Origin: JBAWWY01 sp037144355
Lineage (GTDB): Bacteria > Bacillota > Clostridia > Peptostreptococcales > Anaerovoracaceae
Length of the DNA stretch: 64,000 nucleotides
Reading direction: 5' to 3'
Assembly: GCA_037144355.1 (NCBI GenBank)
Contig: JBAWWY010000005.1
Span: 1 to 64,000, forward strand
Positions 54,477-63,174 of the stretch are shown here, one piece after another. Every line of letters begins with the position of its first letter. The stretch's first letter is position 1. The translations under genes and the position numbers were made by a program. A model generated the notes under the pieces. That model saw only the letters and a program-made list of their open reading frames with translations, was not told where the DNA came from and made no database searches.

Positions 54477-55683
54477 TTCCGCCACCAATAACTATATTCC
54501 CATTGTAAAGCACAACGGCTTGTCCTGGTGCTATGAAAGCCTGTGGCTCCAAAAATTCAACGAGAGCCCTTCCATTTGGAAGCGGAGTTACATTCACTTC
54601 AGTTTCCCTTGAAGAATATCTCACTTTTGCCAGTGCTTTGAATATCCCTGAAGGTTCACTGATGGAAATATAATTCATTTCTCTTGCTATAAGGGATGAT
54701 TTTTTAATAGTATCCTTATTTCCTAATAATATAGTATTCTTTTCGACATCCTTGGCCAAAACATAAAGCGGTTCTTTCCAGGCAATCCCTAGACCTTTTC
54801 TTTGCCCAACAGTGTAGTAAATTATACCTTTATGTCTTCCAAGAATGTTTCCGTCTTTATCAACAAAATTTCCAGGGAGTATCTTTTTCGAAGTGTGTCT
54901 TTTAATATATTCTGGGTATTCACCTTCATTAACGAAACAAATATCCTGGCTATCTGGCTTGTTGAAAACCTTAAGTCCCTTTTGCTCGGCCATAGTGCGT
55001 ATTTCACTCTTGTTCAAATTGCCTAATGGCAATAAGAGATGACTAAGCTGATTCTGGGTTAGCATATAGAGGGCATAGCTCTGGTCCTTTGATGGATCGA
55101 GAGCTTTTTTTAAAATATACTTGCCTAAAACGTCATCATATTCTCGTATTGCATAATGGCCAGTTGCAATATAATCAATGTTAAGTTCGTAAGCTTTCTT
55201 AAGCATTGCCTCAAATTTTAAATATTTATTGCAGTAGATACAAGGATTTGGAGTTTCTCCATCCAAATAGGCTTGTATAAAATAATCGATAACCTTTTCC
55301 TTAAATTCAGCTTTCATATTTAAAACATAAAAAGGAATTCCCAATTTGAAAGCAGTAGCTCTGGCGTCTTCAACATCATCAAGGGAGCAGCAAGTCTTGG
55401 AAGACTTCTTGCTGATTGCACCAGAATCGGAATCAGTACAACAAAGTTCAGAATCTTCACCAGTGCAGCCTGGACTTGGATCAGCACAGCAGCCAGGGCT
55501 TGGGTCATTACAACATCCCTCGCTTGGATCCGCACAACAAGGTGAATCCTCGGTCTCCAGCAGTTTAAGAGTAACTCCCGTAACTTCATAACCTTGGTCA
55601 AGGAGAATAGAAGCAGCAACAGAGCTGTCGACTCCGCCACTCATTCCAACCATAACTGTCTTTCCAAATATTTTTTCTTTCAT
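54451..55683 (-). CDS. mnmA: tRNA 2-thiouridylase MnmA with Cys-Cys repeat insertion
   Basis: 410 residues against the usual ~360. It makes 2-thiouridine at the wobble base of Lys, Glu and Gln tRNAs. The PP-loop GMSGGVDSSVAA, catalytic Cys in TPNPCIYCNK and in SQDICFVNEGEY, and the C-terminal barrel are normal. Residues about 43-96 (DNA 55395-55557) are an extra segment with three 8-residue repeats CC-x-D-P-S-x-G (residues 49-72) and more CC pairs, placed just before the native CCS motif near the PP-loop domain's first insertion. It is the last gene after nifS (22-bp gap), which can supply its sulfur. Confidence 0.95.
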   Translation of the reverse strand: MKEKIFGKTVMVGMSGGVDSSVAASILLDQGYEVTGVTLKLLETEDSPCCADPSEGCCNDPSPGCCADPSPGCTGEDSELCCTDSDSGAISKKSSKTCCSLDDVEDARATAFKLGIPFYVLNMKAEFKEKVIDYFIQAYLDGETPNPCIYCNKYLKFEAMLKKAYELNIDYIATGHYAIREYDDVLGKYILKKALDPSKDQSYALYMLTQNQLSHLLLPLGNLNKSEIRTMAEQKGLKVFNKPDSQDICFVNEGEYPEYIKRHTSKKILPGNFVDKDGNILGRHKGIIYYTVGQRKGLGIAWKEPLYVLAKDVEKNTILLGNKDTIKKSSLIAREMNYISISEPSGIFKALAKVRYSSRETEVNVTPLPNGRALVEFLEPQAFIAPGQAVVLYNGNIVIGGGIIEKEPQK

Positions 55684-55705
55684 ATCTATCCCAATCTATT
55701 ATAAT

Positions 55706-56848
55706 TTATTCTAATCTAGAAATAGCCTTCTTTAGTTCCTCTATCATAATGTCAATTTCATCTTTAGTGTTGTATTTCCCAAAGCTAAATCTCACTGCGC
55801 TCTGAGCCTCTATCGTTGAGAAGCCCAAGGCAAGTAGAACGTGTGAGGCATCAGTTGAACCAGAGGCACAAGCTGAACCTGTAGATGCGAAAATGCCTTT
55901 GGAATCAAGCATCATAATTACTGTTTCGCCAGAAACAGATTTAAATGATATATTAAGGCTCCCTGGGAGCCTATTTGTTGGATGCCCATTCAAAACAGAA
56001 TCAGGTAAGACAGTATTGAACTTCGCCAATGCATATTCTCTCAGAGAAGTAATATACTTGATATTTTCATCTAATTCATTGGTTATAAGCTCAATCGCTT
56101 TGCCAAATCCAACGATACCGCATACATTTTCAGTTCCCGGTCTGATTCCACGTTCCTGGTAACCCCCATGGATTAGTGGTTTGATATTTGTACCTTTTCT
56201 AACATAAAGAGCCCCAATACCCTTAGGCCCATAAATCTTATGGGACGAAATTGTCAGGAGATCAACTCTTGGGGAATTTACATCAAGGGAAATGGCCCCC
56301 AATGATTGTACTGCATCCGTATGAAAATAAATGCCGTTTGATGCAGCTAGAGCTGCTACTTCATCGACTGGCTGGAAAGTACCAACCTCGTTGTTTGAGT
56401 GCATTATTGAAATCAAAATAGTATCTTTACAGATCTCTCTTTCAAGTTGCTTTATATTTACAACTCCAAATTTATCCACATCAAGATAAGTGATTCTAAA
56501 TCCTTCTTCCAAAAGAGCCTCGCATGGATTGAGAACTGCCTTGTGCTCTATTTTAGAGGTTATTATATGATTTCCTTTTGAACGGTTAGCCCGTGCGATA
56601 CCAAACACGGCTAAATTATCCGCCTCGGTGCCTCCGCTTGTGAATATTATTTCTTCAGGCTTCGCACCAATAGCTTTTGCAATTTGTTCCCTTGATATGG
56701 ACAAGGCCATTTTGCTTCGCCTGCCGATAGAATAAACAGAAGAAGGGTTGCCATAGAAAGCCTCCATATAAGGTTGCATTTCCATGATAACCTGCCTTCT
56801 AAGCTGCGTCGTTGCTGCGTTGTCGAAATAGATTTCTTTTTTCTCCAT
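55706..56848 (-). CDS. Cysteine desulfurase, NifS/IscS-like
   Basis: 380 residues. PLP lysine K204 in SSHKIYGPKGIGALY, His in EHKAVLNPCE and catalytic Cys in TGSACASGSTDASHVL, the long active-site loop of the NifS/IscS (group I) class. It moves sulfur from cysteine as persulfide; as the neighbour of mnmA it is probably the tRNA thiolation donor, though Fe-S use is also possible. It lies between metY (89-bp gap) and mnmA (22-bp gap) on the minus strand. No iscU or iscR is nearby. Confidence 0.94.
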   Translation of the reverse strand: MEKKEIYFDNAATTQLRRQVIMEMQPYMEAFYGNPSSVYSIGRRSKMALSISREQIAKAIGAKPEEIIFTSGGTEADNLAVFGIARANRSKGNHIITSKIEHKAVLNPCEALLEEGFRITYLDVDKFGVVNIKQLEREICKDTILISIMHSNNEVGTFQPVDEVAALAASNGIYFHTDAVQSLGAISLDVNSPRVDLLTISSHKIYGPKGIGALYVRKGTNIKPLIHGGYQERGIRPGTENVCGIVGFGKAIELITNELDENIKYITSLREYALAKFNTVLPDSVLNGHPTNRLPGSLNISFKSVSGETVIMMLDSKGIFASTGSACASGSTDASHVLLALGFSTIEAQSAVRFSFGKYNTKDEIDIMIEELKKAISRLE

Positions 56849-56937
56849 TTTTAGTTTGTCCTATATGATTGGATATATTCACACAGATTCCATATCTGTT
56901 CTGTCAATTATAGCTTAACTTGGAAGGTATTGATGAT

Positions 56938-58227
56938 TTATTTTGCAGACTTAAGCAAAGCTTGATCCAAGTCGTCGATTATATCGGATACATCTTCTAT
57001 ACCAATGGAAAGCCTTATCTGTTCTGGCAATACTCCGGCAGCTATTTGTTCACTTTCTGAAAGCTGTGCATGGGTGGTACTGGCAGGATGTATTACAAGT
57101 GACTTGGCATCTCCCACATTTGCGACCAAGGAAAAAAGTTCCAGGCTGTCTATAAATTTTTTGCCAGCTTCAACTCCTCCTTTGATTCCAAAAGTGAAAA
57201 TAGATCCTGGCCCTTTGGGAAGATATTTTTTCGAAAGAGCATGGTATTTATTGCTTGGCAGACCAGGGTAATTTACCCAGACAACATTGTCATGGGATTC
57301 TAAAAATTCCGCAACCTTTTGTGCGTTGGCTACGTGTCTCTCCATTCTCAAGGCAAGTGTTTCAAGCCCTTGAATGAATAAGAAGGCATTGAATGGGCTT
57401 AAAGCCGCACCAATATCTCTCAGTAGTTGCAATCTAGCCTTTGCAATAAAAGCTGCAGCACCAATATCTTGAGCATATCTTATTCCACCATAGCTTGGGT
57501 CTGGTTCAGTGAACCCAGGGAATTTGCCACTTGCCGCCCAATCGAATTTACCAGCATCGACAATAACTCCGCCTATGGAAGTTCCATGGCCTCCAATAAA
57601 CTTTGTTGCGGAGTGTATTACTATATCGGCGCCAAAATCAATTGGCTTGATTAAGTATGGGGTTCCAAATGTATTATCAATGATCAATGGCAAGCCGTTG
57701 TCGTGGGCAATTTTGGAAATCGCTTCGATATCAGCAACATTGATCCTTGGATTCCCTATTGTTTCAATATATATGGCTTTGGTTTTATCGGATATTGCAT
57801 TTTTAAAGTTTTCTGGTTCATCTGGATCTACGAAAATCGTCTTTATTCCCAGCCTTGGCAAAGTCAGTGAGAAGAGGTTGTAAGTCCCTCCATATAAAGT
57901 TGAGGCTGCAACAATCTCATCTCCAGCACCAGCAATATTCAAAATTGCAAAAGTAACCGCTGAAGACCCGGAAGCTAGCGCCAATGCTCCAATTCCACCT
58001 TCAAGCTGTGCTATTCTCTGCTCAAAGACATCTGTTGTAGGGTTCATGATTCTGGTATAAATATTGCCACCTTTTTTTAAAGCGAAAAGATCGGCCGCAT
58101 GGTCGGCATTTTCAAATAGATAAGAAGTTGTCTGATAAATAGGAACAGCCCTCGCGCCTGTTGTCGGGTCTGCTACCTGGCCTCCGTGGATTGCCAGAGT
58201 GTTGAATTTTAAATTGTCTTTACTCAT
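56938..58227 (-). CDS. metY: O-acetylhomoserine sulfhydrylase (homocysteine synthase)
   Basis: 429 residues of the Cys/Met-metabolism PLP family: TLAIHGGQVADPTTGARAVPIYQTTSY, NPTTDVFEQRIAQLEGG and PLP lysine in HSATKFIGGHG. The length and the late FGIKGG, IHPASTTHAQLS and RLSIGIED segments fit MetY rather than MetB/MetC. It makes homocysteine from O-acetylhomoserine and sulfide. AAGGAGAG precedes the ATG. It heads the metY-nifS-mnmA unit, driven by a consensus promoter with a palindrome in the leader. Confidence 0.95.
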   Translation of the reverse strand: MSKDNLKFNTLAIHGGQVADPTTGARAVPIYQTTSYLFENADHAADLFALKKGGNIYTRIMNPTTDVFEQRIAQLEGGIGALALASGSSAVTFAILNIAGAGDEIVAASTLYGGTYNLFSLTLPRLGIKTIFVDPDEPENFKNAISDKTKAIYIETIGNPRINVADIEAISKIAHDNGLPLIIDNTFGTPYLIKPIDFGADIVIHSATKFIGGHGTSIGGVIVDAGKFDWAASGKFPGFTEPDPSYGGIRYAQDIGAAAFIAKARLQLLRDIGAALSPFNAFLFIQGLETLALRMERHVANAQKVAEFLESHDNVVWVNYPGLPSNKYHALSKKYLPKGPGSIFTFGIKGGVEAGKKFIDSLELFSLVANVGDAKSLVIHPASTTHAQLSESEQIAAGVLPEQIRLSIGIEDVSDIIDDLDQALLKSAK

Positions 58228-58280
58228 TTCTTTCTCTCCTTAATTGCTCATATGGATATAAGCAGATTATTAAAACATAC

Positions 58281-58296
58281 TAAACATATATGTTTA
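58281..58296. promoter_or_regulatory. 16-bp palindrome in the metY leader (putative operator)
   Basis: Perfect palindrome TAAACATATATGTTTA. It lies about 15-30 bp downstream of the predicted metY transcription start, a roadblock position for a repressor. The binding protein is unknown; no SAM riboswitch or T-box was seen. Confidence 0.5.
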
Positions 58297-58316
58297 CAAG
58301 TGTTATATTTTAAGCA

Positions 58317-58345
58317 ATTATAATATGGCAGAATTCAGTTGTCAA
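58317..58345 (-). promoter_or_regulatory. Consensus sigma-A promoter of metY
   Basis: On the minus strand a perfect TTGACA (58345-58340), a 17-bp spacer and a perfect TATAAT (58322-58317). The predicted start is near 58310, giving a leader of about 80 nt. Confidence 0.85.
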
Positions 58346-58396
58346 GAAATATTATAATATAAATATCAACAAATGTAATCATTATAAAAATAAGAG

Positions 58397-58429
58397 AAAA
58401 ACTGCATGTTGAGAATTTCCAACATGCAG
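58397..58429 (-). terminator. Intrinsic terminator of hcp
   Basis: On the minus strand CTGCATGTTG and CAACATGCAG (58429-58420 and 58411-58402) form a 10-bp stem followed by TTTTT. It separates hcp from metY. Together with the promoter and palindrome it accounts for most of the 297-bp gap 58228-58524. Confidence 0.8.
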
Positions 58430-58524
58430 CTTTTAACATTTCAATTTCGTTGATTTTGTTTCATTTCATTTACATACTTTGATTAACGCCAGTAAGTCTT
58501 GAATCTAACTATTCAAATGTATCC

Positions 58525-60054
58525 CTAGCCTAGAATTTTCTTTAAATCTTCTTCCGCAGTGGATATTGGCGAAATATTGTAGTTGTCTACTAGGATCTTT
58601 AAAACATTTGGAGATACGAATGCAGGCAATGTTGGTCCAAGATAAATGTTTTTAATTCCTAAAGCAAGTAATGTTAATAATACGATTACAGCCTTTTGTT
58701 CGTACCAGGAAAGTATTATTGATAGTGGCAGATCATTAACTCCACATTCAAATGCTTCTGCTAAAGCAATAGCTACTTTGATCGCACTATAAGCATCGTT
58801 GCATTGACCCATGTCCATTATTCTTGGGAATCCACCTATTTCACCAAGATCAAGGTCATTAAATCTGAACTTGCCACAGGCAAGAGTAAGAATTATTGAA
58901 TCGGCAGGAGCCTTTTGGACAAATTCAGTATAGTAATTTCTACCAGGTTTGGCTCCGTCACATCCTCCAACAAGGAAGAAGCGGGATATTGCTCCAGCCT
59001 TTACAGCTTCAACAACAGTTCCAGCAGCGGCAAGAACAGTTCCATGTCCAAAACCAGTTATTAGAGTATCACCGCCATTTATTCCGGTCATCTTCTTTTC
59101 TTCATTATAACCACCAAGTTCAAGAGCTTTTTTTATTACCGGTGTAAAATCCTTCTTGTCATCGATGTGAGTCATGCCTGGGTATTGAACCAAAGCGGTT
59201 GTGAAAATCCTATCCGCATAATTGGCTTTGACTGGCATGATACAGTTAGTCGTAAATAGTACGGCACCAGGAAGGTCGATAAATTCCTTTTGCTGATTCT
59301 GCCAAGCAGTACCAAAGTTGCCTTTCAAATGCTTGAATGCTTTCAATTTTGGATAAGCATGACATGGAAGCATTTCTCCATGAGTATAGATATTGATTCC
59401 TTTTCCTTCTGTTTGTTGCAACAAATGGTAAAGATCTAAAAGGTCATGGCCAGATACTACGATAAATGGTCCTTTTTCAATATTTGTTGATACTTTTGTT
59501 GGGACTGGTGTACCATAAGTTTCTGTATTTGCCTTGTCAAGTAAAGCCATGCATTTTAAATTTACATTTCCAAGTTCAAGAACCATAGCTAAAAGTTCAT
59601 CAGCGGATAAATCCTGTGATAAGGCTTTCAGTCCTTTGGCAAATTCTGCATTTACCTCATCGTCAATATAGCCAAGAACTAAAGCGTGATGAGCATAGGC
59701 AGCCATTCCCTTTAGCCCGAACAATATCAATGATTGAAGTGATCGAATATCCTCATTTGCTCCCCATATGGAGTTCATGTCCAAAGTCGTTTCGGTCTTT
59801 GGACCTAACTTGTCAAGAATCACTTTAAGCGAATCATCATCAAAGTTTACATTTGTAACCTCGGTGAATAAGCCCTCAATAATTGTTGTATAGTCTGCTT
59901 GTGTTAAAACTGGTTTTTTTGCAAGATCAATTAACTTGCCTGTTATTTCATCCTGAAGATTTGCAGTTGTTGGCTGTTTGCCACACACGCCCCCGCTTGA
60001 ACAACCTTTTCCACCAGCCGTCTGTTCGCATTGAAAACAAAACATATTTCCCAT
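58525..60054 (-). CDS. hcp: Hybrid cluster protein (hydroxylamine reductase), class I
   Basis: 509 residues. The N-terminal CFQCEQTAGGKGCSSGGVC has C-x2-C-x8-C-x5-C spacing, the 4Fe-4S pattern of class I proteins from strict anaerobes. Ligands of the 4Fe-2S-2O cluster lie in GHDLLDLYHLL, TTNCIMP, GGCDGAKPG and LACGKFRFND. Family activities are hydroxylamine and nitric oxide reduction or protein S-nitrosylation. ATG 60054 follows AAGGGAGAA; a GTG at 60072 lies upstream of that site. It is divergent from a Crp/Fnr-type gene, with a palindrome at -41.5. Confidence 0.97.
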   Translation of the reverse strand: MGNMFCFQCEQTAGGKGCSSGGVCGKQPTTANLQDEITGKLIDLAKKPVLTQADYTTIIEGLFTEVTNVNFDDDSLKVILDKLGPKTETTLDMNSIWGANEDIRSLQSLILFGLKGMAAYAHHALVLGYIDDEVNAEFAKGLKALSQDLSADELLAMVLELGNVNLKCMALLDKANTETYGTPVPTKVSTNIEKGPFIVVSGHDLLDLYHLLQQTEGKGINIYTHGEMLPCHAYPKLKAFKHLKGNFGTAWQNQQKEFIDLPGAVLFTTNCIMPVKANYADRIFTTALVQYPGMTHIDDKKDFTPVIKKALELGGYNEEKKMTGINGGDTLITGFGHGTVLAAAGTVVEAVKAGAISRFFLVGGCDGAKPGRNYYTEFVQKAPADSIILTLACGKFRFNDLDLGEIGGFPRIMDMGQCNDAYSAIKVAIALAEAFECGVNDLPLSIILSWYEQKAVIVLLTLLALGIKNIYLGPTLPAFVSPNVLKILVDNYNISPISTAEEDLKKILG

Positions 60055-60138
60055 TTTAATTTCTCCCTTCACATTTACAATCCTAAAATAGATTAATTAT
60101 TATTTTTATTTAAGCACTCAAGTTGCTTTTATAACTGG

Positions 60139-60181
60139 ATTATAGTACAGTGAAGATATATTGTGCGTTGCCATAGCAACG
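60139..60181 (-). promoter_or_regulatory. hcp promoter with palindromic Fnr-type site at -41.5
   Basis: The minus strand has a perfect -10 TATAAT (60144-60139), predicting a start at 60132. The palindrome CGTTGCCATAGCAACG (60166-60181; 6-bp arms, 4-bp centre) is centred at 60173.5, i.e. -41.5, the class II activator position for Crp/Fnr proteins. The hexamer at -35 (CGCACA) is poor, as expected for an activated promoter. Confidence 0.7.
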
Positions 60182-60241
60182 AAATAATTAAAATAACAAA
60201 ATAATTAATAAACCTTTACTATAAGTCTAGGAGATGAAAAT

Positions 60242-60970
60242 ATGGATAACAACAGCACTTCATTCGGGGATTTGCCAAAAGCGGAGAATGAAAGACTACA
60301 TAAGGCCGCAACTGCATTGGCTGGGTCAAGACTTTTTTACGGAATAAATGATGATGAAATAGAAAGCCTCTTACAATGCCTAAGGGCCTCATTCGGCAAA
60401 TTCCAAAAGGGACAATTTCTCCTGATGGAAGGTGATCCCGTTAGACATATAGGAATTTTATTCAGTGGAACTGCTGAAATTATCAAAGAGGATGCATTTG
60501 GCAGGAGAACCATTGTTAGCACACTCGGTCCTCTTGATATGTTTGCTGAAGCTTTGGTATGTGCGGAAGTAGAAGAGAGCCCAGTATCAGTGGTGGCCAG
60601 CAGCGAGGGTTGGCTTTGCTTTATCGACTATAAGCGTATAACAACGAGCTGCAACTCCGCTTGTGGATTCCATACCAGATTAATCCAAAACATGTTGAGC
60701 ATTTTGGCAAATAAGAATGTGATGTTTAATAAAAAGGTGGATTACCTTCTAATGAAGGGCATGAGAGAGAGGATTTCGGCATATCTTTTGGATCAAGCGA
60801 AAAGCAAAAAAACCCTCACTTTTTCAATACCGTTCAATAGGGAAGAACTGGCTGATTGGCTCGCTGTAGATAGGAGCGCATTATCGAGAGAACTTGGCAA
60901 GATGAAGGGCGAAGGAATTATTGACTACAAAAAAAATAATTTCTCCATTAAAGATAAAGATAGAATGTAA
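60242..60970 (+). CDS. Crp/Fnr-family regulator, HcpR-like
   Basis: 242 residues. A cyclic-nucleotide-like sensor domain (about 30-150) is followed by a dimer helix (about 150-175) and a C-terminal winged helix (about 180-240) with REELADWLAVDRSALSRELG as recognition unit. It has no N-terminal Fnr cysteine cluster, so it may use heme or another cofactor to sense NO or nitrite, as HcpR proteins do. Divergence from hcp and the palindrome between them make activation of hcp likely. The binding site is GGAGATG near ATG 60242, and the stop lies in a hairpin. Confidence 0.85.
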   Translation: MDNNSTSFGDLPKAENERLHKAATALAGSRLFYGINDDEIESLLQCLRASFGKFQKGQFLLMEGDPVRHIGILFSGTAEIIKEDAFGRRTIVSTLGPLDMFAEALVCAEVEESPVSVVASSEGWLCFIDYKRITTSCNSACGFHTRLIQNMLSILANKNVMFNKKVDYLLMKGMRERISAYLLDQAKSKKTLTFSIPFNREELADWLAVDRSALSRELGKMKGEGIIDYKKNNFSIKDKDRM

Positions 60971-61000
60971 GATAGCAACTTTTTACTCATCTTACATTCT
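60962..61000. terminator. Hairpin between convergent regulator and arsC genes
   Basis: AGAATGTAAGAT (60962-60973) pairs perfectly with ATCTTACATTCT (60989-61000), overlapping the regulator's stop codon. No clean T tract follows, so termination is likely but unproven. Confidence 0.55.
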
Positions 61001-61079
61001 ATATATTTAATGAAGCCTATTTATTTCTTGTTGATTTTTTAAATGATACTGATCTTTGTTTTAAATAAATATTACAGAA

Positions 61080-61487
61080 CTATATAATTGCCTCCTTTTC
61101 GACTTTATCAATCAATTCCAGCACTTTCAATTGAATAATATCCCGAGTTTTTCGAAATTCCTCAATTGGCTTGCCAACAGGATCTTCTAGTCCCCAATCC
61201 GCCCGATAATCATTGGGGAGAAAAGGGCATTCAACTCCACATCCCATAGTTATCAAAATGTCGATTTCATATGGAATCTGGCCAAGCAGCTTTGGACGTT
61301 GGGATGAAATATCAATCCCGACTTCCATCATGACTTCAATTGCCAAAGGATTTACGGCATCAGATGGATGCGTTCCTGCGCTGTAACTTTCAAGTATATG
61401 ACTGCCTAAAGTTTTGGCCCACCCCTCAGCCATCTGACTTCTACAGGAATTACCCGTGCAGACAAATGCGGTCTTATATTTTTTCAT
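61080..61487 (-). CDS. arsC: Arsenate reductase, LMW-phosphatase fold
   Basis: 135 residues. The P-loop CTGNSCRS (C10 nucleophile, C15) and the redox pair C83/C87 in MGCGVECPFLP are those of thioredoxin-coupled ArsC enzymes, which reduce arsenate to arsenite. DPVGK holds the general acid Asp. ATG 61487 has AAGGTG upstream; a TTG three codons earlier is possible. Last gene of arsR-acr3-arsC; it supplies arsenite for export by Acr3. Confidence 0.94.
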   Translation of the reverse strand: MKKYKTAFVCTGNSCRSQMAEGWAKTLGSHILESYSAGTHPSDAVNPLAIEVMMEVGIDISSQRPKLLGQIPYEIDILITMGCGVECPFLPNDYRADWGLEDPVGKPIEEFRKTRDIIQLKVLELIDKVEKEAII

Positions 61488-61533
61488 CTTCAACACCTTC
61501 TATTCAATTAAGATTTATTTATTTTAAATTTAT

Positions 61534-62616
61534 TTAAGATAATTCTTTCCTCAAAGGAAGACCTTCCTTTGTGTAATATTTATCCTTAAACAGCAAAGCT
61601 ATGTTAACCAATCCAATCATGACAGGCACTTCAACCAATGGCCCGATAACTGCCGCAAATGCTTGTCCACTTCCAATTCCAAATATTGCTACTGCCACAG
61701 CGATTGCAAGTTCGAAGTTGTTGCTGGCAGCAGTGAATGACAAGGTAACGGTTTGATCATACGGAAAGCCACCACGCATGGACATGAAAAAACTAAAGAA
61801 GAACATTATTGCAAAATAAAAGAGCAAAGGTATGGCGATTCTTATTACGTCGAAGGGAAGTTGAACAATGTATTCCCCTTTCAAGGTAAACATTATAACT
61901 ATGGTATAAAGCAGCGCAATTAGGGCGAAAGGTGAAATCTTTGGAATGAAAACATTTTCATACCAGGCCTTGCCTTTGTAGTGAATTAAAGAGAATCTTG
62001 TGATAATCCCACCAAAGAAAGGAATACCAAGATAAATCAGTACACTTTGAGCAACCTTCCATATGCTTATATCTACAGCCATCCCTCCAAAGGGAAGTCC
62101 TAGAAGGTTGGGAAGGAAGGTAACAAAAATATAGATGTAAACTGAAAAGAAAAGTATCTGGAATATGGAATTCACCGCCACCAGGGCAGCGCAATACTCA
62201 TTGTCACCCTTAGCCAATGTGTTCCAGACAATAACCATTGCAATGCAACGAGCCAAACCAATTATGATTAGACCGACGGCATAATCAGCCATATCTGGCA
62301 GAAATATTGCGGCTAGGATAAACATTAGTATGGGTCCGATGATCCAGTTCTGCAAAAGGGAGAAACTAAAGATTTTCTTGTTCTTGGTAACTCTTCCGAT
62401 TTCCTCATATTTAACTTTTGCGAGAGGAGGGTACATCATTACAATTAAACCAACCGCTATGGGCCAGGATGTTGTTCCTGTGCTCATTCCTTCCAATGAT
62501 TTCGCCACTGTTGGGAATATATATCCTGCAGCCACTCCAATTGCCATTGCAAGAAAAATCCAAAGTGTCAGAAACCTATCCAGGAAAGATAACTGCGCCC
62601 TTTTTTCAATATTCAT
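61534..62616 (-). CDS. acr3: Arsenite efflux transporter Acr3
   Basis: 360 residues with ten predicted helices (bile acid:sodium symporter superfamily). The essential Cys is C124 in GLARCIAMVIVWN, and the FTAASNNFELAIAVA motif in helix 9 is present. It exports As(OH)3 and possibly antimonite. ATG 62616 follows GGAGG; an upstream in-frame start at 62637 would overlap arsR. The gap to arsR is 17 bp and to arsC about 46 bp. Confidence 0.95.
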   Translation of the reverse strand: MNIEKRAQLSFLDRFLTLWIFLAMAIGVAAGYIFPTVAKSLEGMSTGTTSWPIAVGLIVMMYPPLAKVKYEEIGRVTKNKKIFSFSLLQNWIIGPILMFILAAIFLPDMADYAVGLIIIGLARCIAMVIVWNTLAKGDNEYCAALVAVNSIFQILFFSVYIYIFVTFLPNLLGLPFGGMAVDISIWKVAQSVLIYLGIPFFGGIITRFSLIHYKGKAWYENVFIPKISPFALIALLYTIVIMFTLKGEYIVQLPFDVIRIAIPLLFYFAIMFFFSFFMSMRGGFPYDQTVTLSFTAASNNFELAIAVAVAIFGIGSGQAFAAVIGPLVEVPVMIGLVNIALLFKDKYYTKEGLPLRKELS

Positions 62617-62633
62617 TTTTAACTTCCTCCATA

Positions 62634-62975
62634 TCAATCTGTGCAGTTTATTTTTTTTACTTTAAGCCATTTTGAAAGATTTTCGAGATCATTTTTGTAT
62701 AAACTATCATTTCTTAGAGCATTTCTTATCAAGATTTCAATGAAACTGTCGTTTTCCAAATCTGCCATGCTGTAATATACCCATTGGGCATTCTTTTTAT
62801 CATTCAGTAATCCTGCATTCTTCATATAGGCAAGATGCCTTGATGCCTTGGTCTGGTTTATCTGCAGTACTTCCATTATGTCGCATACGCAGAGTTCCTG
62901 TTCAAAGAGAAGATTGAGAATTCGGAGTCTGGTTTCATCGGATAAGGCTTTGAAGACATTAATTATATTTAACAT
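62634..62975 (-). CDS. arsR: ArsR-family metalloregulator
   Basis: 113 residues with a winged helix. ELCVCDIM (C29, C31) is the As(III)-binding motif in the DNA-recognition region; arsenite binding releases the repressor. ATG 62975 with AAAGGA upstream is used; an in-frame ATG at 63008 lies in the operator and would sit at or before the transcription start. First gene of the ars operon; its own 38-bp palindromic operator lies 15 bp upstream. Confidence 0.93.
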   Translation of the reverse strand: MLNIINVFKALSDETRLRILNLLFEQELCVCDIMEVLQINQTKASRHLAYMKNAGLLNDKKNAQWVYYSMADLENDSFIEILIRNALRNDSLYKNDLENLSKWLKVKKINCTD

Positions 62976-62989
62976 ATTAGCCGTCCTTT

Positions 62990-63027
62990 CATAATCGTAT
63001 AATCGCATATGCGATTATACGATTATG
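62990..63027. promoter_or_regulatory. Perfect 38-bp palindromic ars operator
   Basis: Bases 62990-63027 are identical to their own reverse complement over all 38 bp, centred at 63008.5, with a nested AATCG.ATAATCG-type repeat in each arm (CATAATCG then TATAATCG). It starts at the -10 hexamer of the ars promoter and covers the predicted start site, the right place for ArsR repression. Confidence 0.85.
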
Positions 63028-63052
63028 ATAACATAAACTAATTTAATGTCAA
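63025..63052 (-). promoter_or_regulatory. ars operon promoter
   Basis: Minus strand: perfect TTGACA (63052-63047), a 16-bp spacer and TATCAT (63030-63025). The -10 overlaps the edge of the palindromic operator. Confidence 0.75.
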
Positions 63053-63174
63053 CTATATAATTTAAAAACAAAATATTTTATAAATGCAAAAGGCAATATC
63101 CCAAATAACAATTTCATTAAAGGCATTTATGGGTTATAATTATCGTTGAAATAAATAAATTCATGGGGTGCATA

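Noticed and set aside
58228..58400. SAM riboswitch or T-box before metY
   Set aside because: The leader is only about 80 nt and lacks the conserved cores; only a promoter and a palindrome are seen.
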